Assembly: GCA_965215945.1 (NCBI GenBank)
Contig: CBDCFC010000046.1
Coordinates: forward strand, 62,001 to 126,000
Reading direction: 5' to 3'
Length of the DNA: 64,000 nt
DNA from: JAHEKD01 sp965215945
Lineage (GTDB): Bacteria > Pseudomonadota > Gammaproteobacteria > Arenicellales > JAHEKD01
The position numbers were made by a program, and so were the translations under genes. The notes beneath the pieces were generated by a model. The model worked only from the letters and a program-made list of their open reading frames with translations, was not told the origin of the DNA and made no database searches. Positions 18,445 through 27,107 of the stretch are shown here, one piece after another; position 1 is the stretch's first letter; every line of letters starts with the position of its first letter.

Positions 18445-18794
18445 CTGGTCAGGAATTCTTTACCACAGGCATTCGCTTTATTAACATCAATGTTGTTTTC
18501 TTCAAGAATTTCATTTCTGGCCGATTTTATTAGTTTCAATATCTCGGTAAACTGGTGTTCAGCTACAGCTTGTGAATGTGTTTCGATGATAGAACTGATT
18601 TTTTCCAACTGATCCTTTGAGACTGCATGGCAGGTCGATTCGTTGATGCTGACACAATCAAGAAAATCTGCGTTTTGGCAGCTTTTTTCGACATTCTGCT
18701 TTAATTGTTTTAATAAGCTTTGTTGTATATCATTTTGAGCAAAAACCGAAGCCGAAACAAAAATGCTAATGAGCATGCAAACAATTGGTTTCAC
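18441..18794 (-). CDS. Small secreted cysteine-containing protein, unknown
   Basis: This 117-residue protein has a clean signal peptide (MKPIVCMLISIFVSASVFAQ, cleavage after FA). The mature part is mostly helical with cysteines in SCQNADFLDCV, ESTCHAV and a C-terminal NACGKE, which could form two disulphides in the periplasm. I do not recognise a family. It converges on the acetyltransferase gene with overlapping stop codons. Confidence 0.65.
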   Translation of the reverse strand: MKPIVCMLISIFVSASVFAQNDIQQSLLKQLKQNVEKSCQNADFLDCVSINESTCHAVSKDQLEKISSIIETHSQAVAEHQFTEILKLIKSARNEILEENNIDVNKANACGKEFLTS

Positions 18795-18958
18795 AGAGCT
18801 ACCCCTACAACTTTTGTTAGTCTAAGATCGGGTAATTATACGCAAACAAGCAACTCGCCAAGTTGTCTGAACTGTGTCAAAGTGTTAAACCCCGGACCTT
18901 AAGAATAAAATAACATTCGTAGATTGCAATCCATTGATAAAGTCATCATAGTAAACCT

Positions 18959-19144
18959 ATGTTGGAAGTGGTTAAGCAGACCTGTCCGTATTGTGGTGAG
19001 CCGATTGAACTTGTGATTGACTGCTCCGTCTCAGCGCAATCATATATTGAGGATTGTCAGGTCTGTTGTAGGCCCATTACTGTCAAATCAGATATAGTCG
19101 AATCAGACTTTCCTGAAGTTCAACTGTCTCGAGAAGACGATTAA
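18959..19144 (+). CDS. CPXCG motif cysteine-rich protein
   Basis: This 61-residue protein has two zinc-ribbon half-sites, CPYCGEP at residues 9-15 and CQVCCRP at about 40-46, and an acidic tail. It matches the conserved CPXCG-motif family of gammaproteobacteria, of unknown function and usually chromosomal near housekeeping genes. It ends 15 bp before the cysK start and may be co-transcribed with it. Confidence 0.85.
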   Translation: MLEVVKQTCPYCGEPIELVIDCSVSAQSYIEDCQVCCRPITVKSDIVESDFPEVQLSREDD

Positions 19145-19159
19145 CTTATAGTGTATACA

Positions 19160-20078
19160 ATGAAACACGAAAACATATTAAGTACTATTGGCAAGACGCC
19201 AGTTGTCAAACTCAATAAAATAGGTATTGATTTAAGCCAGGAACTTTGGGTAAAGCTGGAAAGTTTCAACCCGGGTGGTTCAGTGAAAGACCGTCCTGCA
19301 CTCAATATGATCGAGCAAGCCGAACGCGATGGTCAGTTAAAACCCGGCGATACCATTGTTGAGCCAACATCTGGCAATACAGGAATTGGGTTGGCCATGG
19401 TCGCGGCTGTTAGAGGTTATAAAGCGGTTTTTGTAATGTCGGAGGATATGAGTCAGGAACGTGTTTCGATTGTAAAGGCTTATGGCGCTAAAGTTATCCT
19501 GACACCAGCAGAAAAAGGGACTGTCGGGGCCATTGAAGAGGCCAGGCATTTGGAAAAAGATAAAGGCTACTTTTTTGTCGGTCAGCACTATAATCCCGCC
19601 AACCCCCAAGCTCATATCTATACGGCTAACGAAATCTGGGATGATTTTGGAAACGAATTAAATGCTGTTATTTGCACTACCGGAACCGGGGGAACAATCT
19701 CTGGTGTGGGCCAAAAACTTAAAGGCAAGAAATCCTGAAATTAAAATTGTCGCCACCGAGCCCTATGATTCACCAATATTATCCCAGGGTATTTCTTGCA
19801 AACATAAGATTATGGGTACGGCACCAGGGTTTATTCCTGACACCTTAGATACAAACATTTACGACAAAATTATTTCGGTTAAGGCTGAAGATGCCTATGC
19901 TTGTGCCAGGCGGCTTGCCGCCGAAGAGGGTATATTTGTCGGTATTTCTTGTGGCGCAGCAGTCGTTGGAATGCTTGAATATGCTGAGAAATATGCAGAT
20001 ACAGGTGATGTGTTACTTGCTATTTTGGCTGATACCGGTGAGCGTTACCTGAGCACTGATTTATGGAATTCAATATAG
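19160..20078 (+). pseudogene. cysK: Cysteine synthase A, interrupted by a +1 frameshift
   Basis: This PLP enzyme makes cysteine from O-acetylserine and sulfide. The first frame carries NPGGSVKDRPA (PLP lysine), PTSGNTGIG and CTTGTGGTISGVG, then stops at 19738. The remainder (IKIVATEPYDSP, FVGISCGAAVVG, LLAILADTGERYLST) continues in another frame to 20078. Removing one G of the GG at 19724-19725 restores a 305-residue protein, the normal length. ATG 19160 is preferred to the upstream GTG 19151. The break lies between conserved blocks and may be a sequencing error; if real, the enzyme is lost. Confidence 0.85.
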
Positions 20079-20198
20079 CTGTGTAGCGTGAGAAATACCG
20101 CCTTAGAGCCCCTTTACTTAAGTTCAAATAATTTAATCTTGTGGAATAATTTTTGATAAAAATGGTATGCTTTCACTTAATAGAGTATTTAAGATTTT

Positions 20199-20837
20199 AT
20201 GAACGAAGAACAAGTTATTCATCAAGAAACTTTAGCAGTTAACCCACGAGATTCTAACGAAGATGAACTCGAAAAAGCGATTGGGCGACAGGTAAGGTCA
20301 TTTAGAAAACAACAGCACATGACAGTTGTTGAGCTTTCCAAACAGGCATCTATGTCGCCGGGAATGTTGTCTAAAGTTGAGAATGGTCAGGCATCACCTT
20401 CATTGGCAACTCTGCATTCCTTGTCGAAAGCGCTGAATGTACCGGTAACTTCATTTTTTAGGTTATATGAAGAGGAAAAGGAAGCTGCTTTTGTTAAAGC
20501 AGGGCAAGGTCTAACTATTGAACGTCGCGGGACAAGATTTGGACATCATTACCAATTGCTGGGACACTCAATAGCAAACCGTTATCTGCTAGAGCCATAT
20601 TTAATTAGTTTTGATGAAAAATCGGATGTTTTTCCTTTATTTCAACATGATGGTGTTGAATTTATTTATGTACTTGAGGGAATCATGGAATATAGGCACG
20701 GGTCTAACATCTATGAGATGCATGCAGGTGATTCACTTTATTTCGATTCATCCGCCCCTCATGGGCCTGAAAAGTTTATTGAAGTTCCGATTAAATTTAT
20801 AACTGTGCTGTTACAGGATTCACACGAACTTGAATAA
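20199..20837 (+). CDS. XRE-family regulator with cupin sensor domain
   Basis: This 212-residue transcription factor has a helix-turn-helix at about residues 28-85 (VRSFRKQQHMTVVELSKQ, MSPGMLSKVENGQASPSL) and a C-terminal cupin at about 125-205 (FQHDGVEFIYVLEGIMEY, HAGDSLYFDSSAPHGPE). Such proteins sense small ligands through the cupin and usually control neighbouring catabolic operons. Its position upstream of glnT-glxBCD makes it the likely regulator of that cluster. The target operator is not proven. Confidence 0.88.
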   Translation: MNEEQVIHQETLAVNPRDSNEDELEKAIGRQVRSFRKQQHMTVVELSKQASMSPGMLSKVENGQASPSLATLHSLSKALNVPVTSFFRLYEEEKEAAFVKAGQGLTIERRGTRFGHHYQLLGHSIANRYLLEPYLISFDEKSDVFPLFQHDGVEFIYVLEGIMEYRHGSNIYEMHAGDSLYFDSSAPHGPEKFIEVPIKFITVLLQDSHELE

Positions 20838-20893
20838 TTATTCTTTGATGCTGAATTCGGGTGTAAAAGCTTGTACGTGAGTGAGTCGAATCC

Positions 20894-21451
20894 ATGCAGC
20901 CAAGCTCTAAAGAATTAAATGGGCCGGATAAATTAGCGGAATTTGTTTATTGGCAATGCCAGATTCGCAAATTTTCAGTCAGAAATCTACAGGGTAGACC
21001 AACAGCTGGAATGTGTCCCCAGATTTCGACAAAAATGAAACAATTTGGAAGCCTAATCACATTGATTGTGCCAAAACATCCAGCTGCTGATATCGGCTAC
21101 TTGAAACATGCCTATTTGCAAACTCATGATCCAAAACAGCGCCAGGAAAATGCTCTTAAATATCTCCAGTCAGAATTTTATCAAATGCCGGGTCGTTTTA
21201 ACGGTGAAATGACAGCCTTGACGATCACTAACACGGAATGGACCAAGCAGATGCTGAATCAGGAAAATGTTAGGCTTGATTTCAACCAGGATTTAAGGCA
21301 TTGGCGGGTTGATTGTCAAGTTGAGTATCTGGCTCAAGACGACCAGTGCTGGCAGTTTACACTGGCTCATAATCAGCTATTTAATCAAAACCTTACTACC
21401 GATATCCAAGTAATATTGTTTAAGCCATTAACTGTGGTGCAAGAAAGTTAA
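20894..21451 (+). CDS. Hypothetical protein
   Basis: This 185-residue protein has no recognisable catalytic motif, no signal peptide and no membrane segment. It is rich in Gln and Asn. Its centre (NALKYLQSEFYQMPGRFNGEM, of which FYQMPGRFNGEM is the most compact part) suggests a soluble globular domain. It lies 56 bp after the regulator, on the same strand and before glnT. It could belong to the regulator's transcript. I do not recognise it. Confidence 0.6.
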   Translation: MQPSSKELNGPDKLAEFVYWQCQIRKFSVRNLQGRPTAGMCPQISTKMKQFGSLITLIVPKHPAADIGYLKHAYLQTHDPKQRQENALKYLQSEFYQMPGRFNGEMTALTITNTEWTKQMLNQENVRLDFNQDLRHWRVDCQVEYLAQDDQCWQFTLAHNQLFNQNLTTDIQVILFKPLTVVQES

Positions 21452-21800
21452 TTTGCTCGCGGATAAAAAATAATTTTCTGTTCTCTGTCCTATGCTCCGA
21501 CCCATTTCTTATCTGGATCGTAAAAAGAAAACCGAACCACTTTAGTAGGGGATAAATTTTTCTAAATTTTAGTAACAAGAATAAAATTATTATTCAGTGC
21601 AAATTTTGCCTTCTAATAATCCATGTAATGAAAATATTTGTAATTTGATTAAAAAAATGCCAACATTGTGACTAGATAAAACTGTCTTACTAAGAAATTT
21701 ATACTTGCTTAATACTTTAATTTAAGCTAAGCAGAAAAATATCGTGGCTTTCCGCATGGAAAATGACAGTTATTCTTGACTGTTTTTCTCGTCTGTAATG

Positions 21801-21832
21801 GCTGGACATCATGGACAAGAATGGTGTCCAGC
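21801..21832. promoter_or_regulatory. Inverted repeat, candidate operator for glnT operon
   Basis: GCTGGACA at 21801-21808 is matched by TGTCCAGC at 21825-21832, a perfect inverted repeat with centres about 24 bp apart. It lies roughly 57 bp upstream of the -35 element of the candidate glnT promoter. This spacing suits an activator dimer, plausibly the XRE-cupin protein encoded upstream. A hairpin terminator is less likely because only mixed sequence follows. Confidence 0.45.
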
Positions 21833-21888
21833 TCATTCTAATAATTTTCTTAAAAATTAAAATTTTTAATTATATTAAAACAATATTC

Positions 21889-21917
21889 TTGACATTATAT
21901 TTTTAGACTCATAGTAT
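21889..21917 (+). promoter_or_regulatory. Candidate sigma-70 promoter of glnT
   Basis: A consensus -35 TTGACA (21889-21894) is followed after 17 bp by TAGTAT (21912-21917, four of six matches to TATAAT). It is 78 bp upstream of the glnT start codon, in a very AT-rich stretch. Confidence 0.55.
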
Positions 21918-21995
21918 TGAATGGCAAGCCCAGTTGTTTATAGCTAACAATCTGCAGGGTTATTAAGTTTGCTTCGTACAGACCAGGAGAATCAC

Positions 21996-23478
21996 ATGGC
22001 AAAAAAAGACTCAACTGATTTAGAACGTCACATCAATACTCGCGGAAGAGCACAACTCGTTAAACAAGTTAGGGAAAAAATCGATGAATTAGGAATCGAG
22101 TATATCTACTATCAATTTATTTCGGTCACTGGACGAATAGTAGGTAAAGGCATTCCAGCAGACCACTGGGAGCGTACTGCAGCCAAAGGTTTTCAGCTTG
22201 TTTATGGATCAACGGCAAATCTATTTGTTGATCGACATGGAGAGTATATCGGTTATGGCCCCGAAGCAGCAGAACTGGTCGGGATTCCGGATCCTGAAAC
22301 CTTTGTACAGTTGCCCTGGGATAAAAGAATCGCTCGGGTTTATTGCACCTGTTTTAGAAACAGAGAGGAGCGAGATAACCCTGGGGGTCACTTAACGTCC
22401 GATTGCCGTGGAAATTTGAGAATTATCCACGAGGAATTCAAGAAAAAGCACGGTTATGAGCTACGTGCCGGTACCGAGCCGGAAATGATGTGGCTCAAAC
22501 GCGGGGAAGATGGCATGCCTGATGGCGGCTTCTCTAATCCTTATTGCTACCATATTGATCAGTTTGAGTCTCTTCGTCCGGTTTCAATGCAGGTTATCAA
22601 ATATGCACGTGCTATGGGACTAGACATGATTCAGGGTGATCATGAGGACGCACCAGGACAATTGGAGCTTAATTGGCAATTTGACGAAGTGTTAAGAAAT
22701 GCGGATCGACTTTCAACTTATCGTCAAATCTGTGCCCAAGTTGCCCGGGAGAATAATTTAATAGCCTGTTTTATGTGCAAACCATTTATGGGTGTTTCCG
22801 CCTCGGGTTGCCATCATAATGTTTTCATTATGGAAAGGCGGCAAAGACAACCTTAACAAGTTAGGTCATGACAAATTGCCCGGACTAAAAGATTCGTTCA
22901 GCTATCGTGATGGCGGCGATAATAAATTTATGCCCGATACTAAAGATCAACAAAAACCAGGAAAAGTTGGACTAATGGCCATTGGTGGAATTATGGCTCA
23001 CCTAGGTGCTTTGACTGCGATTGGTTGTTCGACGGTTAATTCTTATAGACGTTTATGGGATACAGGTTTTTGGGCGCCGGTTTTTGCCGATTGGGGTTAT
23101 CAGAACCGAACTACCGGCATGCGGGTATCTGCGCCGGGAAGATTTGAATACCGGGCGGTGGATTCTATGGTGAATCCTTATTTAATGGGGGCTGCGATTC
23201 TAAAGGCTTTTGACGACGGCATTAAAAACAAGCTTGACCCTGGTGAGCCTGAAGAACGCAATATTTACGAAGCCATGGAGGCCGGTAAGCAGGTTAAAAA
23301 ACTACCGATGTCGTTGGGTGAAGCGTTAGAAAAACTGGCGAATGATGAGGTCATTAAATCGGCCATGCCGGATGAAATGTACAAGGTTTATCACTGGTAC
23401 AAGAACGACGAATGGGAAAAGTTCATGTCGACGGTGACCGAATGGGATCAACAGGAATATCTGGATTGTTTGCCATGA
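21996..23478 (+). pseudogene. glnT: GlnT-type glutamine synthetase, +1 frameshift
   Basis: This glutamine synthetase superfamily ligase of the GlnT / gamma-glutamylmethylamide synthetase type uses ATP to join ammonia or an amine to glutamate. The first frame shows GTEPEMMWLK, QGDHEDAPGQLELNW and GVSASGCHHN, then runs into a stop at 22856. The second frame resumes SLWKGGKDN, HLGALTAIGCSTVNSYRR and PGRFEYRAVDSMVNPYL. One extra T in the TTTT at 22822-22825 accounts for the break; without it the protein is 493 residues. Start ATG 21996 has an AGGAGA site 6 bp upstream. Substrate cannot be decided between ammonia and a small amine. Confidence 0.85.
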
Positions 23479-23518
23479 TGTTGGGCAAACAAAATACCAA
23501 TTTTCAGGAGTTATAACT

Positions 23519-24454
23519 ATGTGTGGTATAGCTGGACTTATTCATCGCGGAAAAAGTTCGGATATCGGTTCGGAAATGGTTTCTATGTTGCAGTCCTTGA
23601 AGCATCGAGGACCAGATTCAACTGGTTTCGCTTTATACGGCGTGCCCAAGGAAGATCATTGTGTGATGCGATTTAAAGTTGCTGAGCAAGAGGACCTGAA
23701 ATCCGGATTCGATATTCATTCTCAAATTAAACAACGCCGCAGTGAAGTTGATGATAGGCTCAATGAGTTGGGTGCGGGAATCGTTAAACAGGATGAGGCG
23801 ACTGAATATGCTTTTCGTTATGAGTTTATCTATGATGGAGACATGCGCCGCTTGGCTGACTATGTTGAAGACGTGGACGGTGCGGAAATACTGTCTATTG
23901 GTCGTGGTCTCGAACTGATCAAAGATCTGGGGGACGCCGCCGAAGTTTCCCAGGCCTATGATTTAAAGGGTTTTCAAGGTACTCACGCCATCGGTCATAC
24001 TCGAATGGCCACCGAATCGGATGTTGATATTCGCTCAGCTCATCCTTACTGGGCCTATCCGTTTAACGATGTGTCGGTGGTGCACAACGGTCAATTAACC
24101 AATTACTGGTCTTATCGCCGTGAATTGGAACGTGGCGGACATCGTTTTATGTCTAACTGTGATTCGGAATTAATTGCTGTCTATATTGCCGACTGTATTC
24201 AAAAAGGTCAGGATTTGGAAGAAGCCATGACCCGTTCTGTGGACGAATTGGACGGTGTGTTTACCTATATTGTCGCGACCAGCGACAAACTGGGTATGGC
24301 TAAAGATGTAATGGCGGCAAAACCAATGGTGCTGTATGAAAGTGATGATTTTGTGGGATTGGCCTCTGAGGAAGTCGCTATTCGCAGCGTGTTTCCTCAT
24401 GAGATTGATACTTGGGACCCTTATGAAGGCGAGGTAAAAGTATGGCAGGCGTAG
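23519..24454 (+). CDS. glxB: GlxB-like class II glutamine amidotransferase
   Basis: This 311-residue N-terminal-nucleophile amidotransferase resembles the glutaminase domain of glutamate synthase. It starts MCGIAGLIHRG, so Cys2 becomes the nucleophile after Met removal. KHRGPDSTGFALYG, GHTRMATESDVDIRSAHPY and VVHNGQLTNYW are conserved substrate-binding segments. It corresponds to GlxB/MgsA, one of three separate proteins that together resemble one glutamate synthase large subunit. It follows glnT by 40 bp with a CAGGAG ribosome site and overlaps glxC by 13 bp. Confidence 0.9.
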   Translation: MCGIAGLIHRGKSSDIGSEMVSMLQSLKHRGPDSTGFALYGVPKEDHCVMRFKVAEQEDLKSGFDIHSQIKQRRSEVDDRLNELGAGIVKQDEATEYAFRYEFIYDGDMRRLADYVEDVDGAEILSIGRGLELIKDLGDAAEVSQAYDLKGFQGTHAIGHTRMATESDVDIRSAHPYWAYPFNDVSVVHNGQLTNYWSYRRELERGGHRFMSNCDSELIAVYIADCIQKGQDLEEAMTRSVDELDGVFTYIVATSDKLGMAKDVMAAKPMVLYESDDFVGLASEEVAIRSVFPHEIDTWDPYEGEVKVWQA

Positions 24455-25281
24455 CACATAAATCCCATGACATGGGATTACATTCTGAACAGTTAGCGGG
24501 GCGTACCCAGCAGCGTTTTTTTACGGCAACCGAGGAAGAGAATTTCACTTATCCCTGGTCATATGAAGTCGATTTCGATAAATCCGCCGAATTCGATGCT
24601 GATGGTATGGATACTCCGGAAATTAATATCAAAATTCGTGATTTAATGAAACAGGGTCATGGCACCATTACGGTCAAAAACCCCGGCGCTAAGCACTCCT
24701 TGGGGGTAGGTATTCTTAATCGGCTTAATCTGAATTTTGAAGGTAGTCTGGGTTATTTCGGTTGTGGATTGATAGATGGTCCAAATATTCATATCAGTGG
24801 ACGTGTTGGCTGGTCATGTGCTGAAAATATGATGGCTGGTACGATTGTGATTGAAAAAAATGGTGGTTCGACATTCGGTGCGGCAATTCGCGGTGGCGAT
24901 CTGGTCTGTAAGGGTGATGTTGGATCCAGAACTGGTATTGATCAAAAGGGCGGCACCATCATCGTCGGTGGACGCACTGGGGCATTTTCCGGATTTATGA
25001 TGCAACGGGGGCGCATGGTTATTCTCGGTGATGCTGGTAAAAACCTTGGTGATTCCATGTACGACGGCACGATTTATGTCGGCGGCAAGATTACCGATTT
25101 GGGCGTTGATTGTGTCGAGGGTGAAATGACTGATTTGGATGTTAAATGGTTGACAGACAAACTCTCTTTGTACGGCTTAGAAACACCCAATGGCGCCCAG
25201 AATATGACTAAGCTTGTTTCAGGTAAGCAGCTTTGGAATTATGACAATCTTGAACCCACTGAAAAGAAACTTGTACTTTGA
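24442..25281 (+). CDS. glxC: GlxC-like protein (glutamate synthase GXGXG domain)
   Basis: This 279-residue protein matches the C-terminal beta-helix domain of glutamate synthase. Repeated glycine turns are visible in GILNRLNLNFEGSLGYFGCG, GRVGWSCAENMMAGTIVI, FGAAIRGGDLVCKGDVGSR and GGTIIVGGRTGAFSG. In the split enzyme (GlxC/MgsB) this domain scaffolds the amidotransferase and the FMN subunit. It overlaps glxB and is followed 15 bp later by glxD. Confidence 0.9.
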   Translation: MAGVAHKSHDMGLHSEQLAGRTQQRFFTATEEENFTYPWSYEVDFDKSAEFDADGMDTPEINIKIRDLMKQGHGTITVKNPGAKHSLGVGILNRLNLNFEGSLGYFGCGLIDGPNIHISGRVGWSCAENMMAGTIVIEKNGGSTFGAAIRGGDLVCKGDVGSRTGIDQKGGTIIVGGRTGAFSGFMMQRGRMVILGDAGKNLGDSMYDGTIYVGGKITDLGVDCVEGEMTDLDVKWLTDKLSLYGLETPNGAQNMTKLVSGKQLWNYDNLEPTEKKLVL

Positions 25282-25296
25282 CACCGAGGTAGAATT

Positions 25297-26640
25297 ATGT
25301 CTGGAAATCTCAAAAAAGATCCTTATAACCTCGGCAAGAGTTTTATATTCCCGTCTGAGGTTATTAACGATATACATATCAAGTCTGAGCTTGGTCGTTA
25401 CCGAATGCGAGGATTTTCACTATTCAAAAAAATCCCGACCTGGGATGATTTGACATTCTTACCCGGGACGTTGACCCGATTTGTTATCGAAGGCTACCGC
25501 GAAAAATGCGAAACCAAGACCGTGATAGGACCCAAGGCAAAGCGTCCTTTAGAATTAGATATACCCATTTATATCACCGGAATGAGTTTTGGTGCCTTGT
25601 CCTATGAAGCCAAAACGGCGTTGGCACGTGGTGCAACCATGGCCGGTACGGCCACGTGTTCGGGCGAAGGCGGTATGATTCCGGATGAGCGGCGCTATTC
25701 GGAAAAATGGTTGTATCAATGCATTCAGTCACGTTATGGATTTAATCCTAATCATCTGCGCTTGGCGGATGGAGTGGAGTTTTTTATCGGTCAGGGTTGT
25801 AAAGTTGGTTTGGGTGGACATTTAATGGGTCAAAAAGTCACCGATCAGGTGGCTGAAATGCGCTCGCTGCCGGCCGGTATCGATCAGCGTTCGCCGGCCC
25901 GTCACCCTGACTGGTTGGGCCCGGACGATCTGGCGTTAAAGGTAAACGAAATCCGTGAAGCTACTAACGGTGAAGTACCGATTCAGCTGAAACTGGGTGC
26001 AGCACGGGTTTATGACGACGTCAGAATGGCAGCCAAAACCGGGCCGGAGTCAATCTATATGGACGGCATGGAAGGCGGTACCGGAGCAGGTCCGCATCTG
26101 GCCACCGAAGAAACGGGCGTTCCCGGGATCGCCGCAATTCGCCAGGCGCGGCAGGCACTGGATGATGTCGGCAAGTCGGGTGAAATATCACTGGTTTATG
26201 CCGGTGGCATACGCAACGGCGGCGATGTGGCCAAAGCACTGGCGCTGGGTGCGGATGCAGTAGCCATTGGCCATAGTGCAATGATGGCGCTGAACTGCAA
26301 TAAGGACATACCCGAAGCCGATTATGAAAAGGAAATGGGCGTGGAGGCCGGTTATTGTTATCACTGTCATACCGGGCGCTGTCCGGTGGGTGTGGCCACC
26401 CAGGATCCCAAATTGCGCAAGCGTTTGAATCCGGATGACGCCGCCGAGCGAGTTTACAATTTTCTTCACTGTCTGGCCATTGAATGCCAGATGATGGCCA
26501 GAGCTTGTGGTAAAACCAATGTACATTCACTGGAGCCGGAAGATCTGGCTGCCTTAACCATGGAAGCTTCGGCTTTAGCGCAGGTGCCGTTAGCGGGCAC
26601 ACAACATACCGTCGGCCGACCCGACATGACACGTTTTTAG
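25297..26640 (+). CDS. glxD: GlxD-like FMN-binding glutamate synthase subunit
   Basis: This 447-residue protein matches the FMN/synthase domain of glutamate synthase. Motifs are PIYITGMSFGALSYEAKTAL, ATCSGEGGMIPDERR, QLKLGAARVYDDV, MDGMEGGTGAGP, and a cysteine cluster CYHCHTGRCPVGVATQDP for the iron-sulfur centre. With GlxB and GlxC it would form a glutamate or N-methylglutamate synthase working with the GlnT-type ligase. N-methylglutamate dehydrogenase genes are not in the window, so methylamine metabolism is not established. GC content is noticeably higher than in the purine island. Confidence 0.9.
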   Translation: MSGNLKKDPYNLGKSFIFPSEVINDIHIKSELGRYRMRGFSLFKKIPTWDDLTFLPGTLTRFVIEGYREKCETKTVIGPKAKRPLELDIPIYITGMSFGALSYEAKTALARGATMAGTATCSGEGGMIPDERRYSEKWLYQCIQSRYGFNPNHLRLADGVEFFIGQGCKVGLGGHLMGQKVTDQVAEMRSLPAGIDQRSPARHPDWLGPDDLALKVNEIREATNGEVPIQLKLGAARVYDDVRMAAKTGPESIYMDGMEGGTGAGPHLATEETGVPGIAAIRQARQALDDVGKSGEISLVYAGGIRNGGDVAKALALGADAVAIGHSAMMALNCNKDIPEADYEKEMGVEAGYCYHCHTGRCPVGVATQDPKLRKRLNPDDAAERVYNFLHCLAIECQMMARACGKTNVHSLEPEDLAALTMEASALAQVPLAGTQHTVGRPDMTRF

Positions 26641-26652
26641 GAGCCCTAGAAT

Positions 26653-27043
26653 ATGACTAATGAGGACATTGATCACTTTATTGAGTCCGACGGTGTAGAC
26701 ACCGAGAGGGAAAAAATTATCGGCCAGCATATTGGTTATCGTTACGATGTAAACTTGGTTCCGGATATGAGTCTTTGCACACCGTTTTTGAAAAAATATA
26801 TCGAAACGATGGGCTGGAATGATCTCAACTGGTTGGAAGACGTGCACATGGGCTATGAGGAAAACCGGGCGGCGGTTTTTTGATCGCAACATCAATGGCT
26901 GGGTCACCGTGCCGGATGATATCGAGCTGCCGGATAATCAGCAGGAGCGGGACATGATAGCGCGTGAGTTATTGGTTAAATTTCAAATGTCCAACAGCCA
27001 TCCAATGGTCGATTTGCGTAATGCTTATGAAAAGTTTAAGTAG
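26653..27043 (+). pseudogene. Unrecognised small protein, +1 frameshift
   Basis: Two overlapping frames read as one protein if one T is removed from the six-T run at 26876-26881, giving 129 residues. The first part is acidic (MTNEDIDHFIESDGVDTERE), and the middle has MGWNDLNWLEDVHMGYEENR. The second part has NGWVTVPDDIELPDNQQERD and ends NAYEKFK. No signal peptide or membrane helix is seen and the family is unknown to me. It starts 13 bp after glxD and precedes the transporter, so it belongs to the glx-liv operon. Confidence 0.6.
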
Positions 27044-27107
27044 TATGCATTTAAAAATAGTGACATATCACCTTCGATACTAAATTTTTATAGCAGAGGA
27101 ATCAATT

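Larger units (their letters stand above)
21452..21995. other. Long regulatory gap upstream of glnT
   Basis: This AT-rich gap of 544 bp has no protein gene that I can support. It contains a perfect 8-bp inverted repeat with a 16-bp centre (21801-21832), a good -35/-10 pair (21889-21917), and a strong ribosome site AGGAGA just before the glnT ATG. Its length suggests upstream regulator binding or a leader RNA. Confidence 0.6.

Noticed and set aside
21922..21938. TGGCAAGCCCAGTTGTT looked like a sigma-54 promoter before glnT.
   Set aside because: The -12 element lacks the GC dinucleotide and the spacing is off by one. A better sigma-70 promoter lies beside it.
26021..26632. A 203-codon open frame antisense to glxD.
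   Set aside because: It is composition-driven, rich in Pro, His and Arg, without motifs, and fully covered by a conserved enzyme gene.
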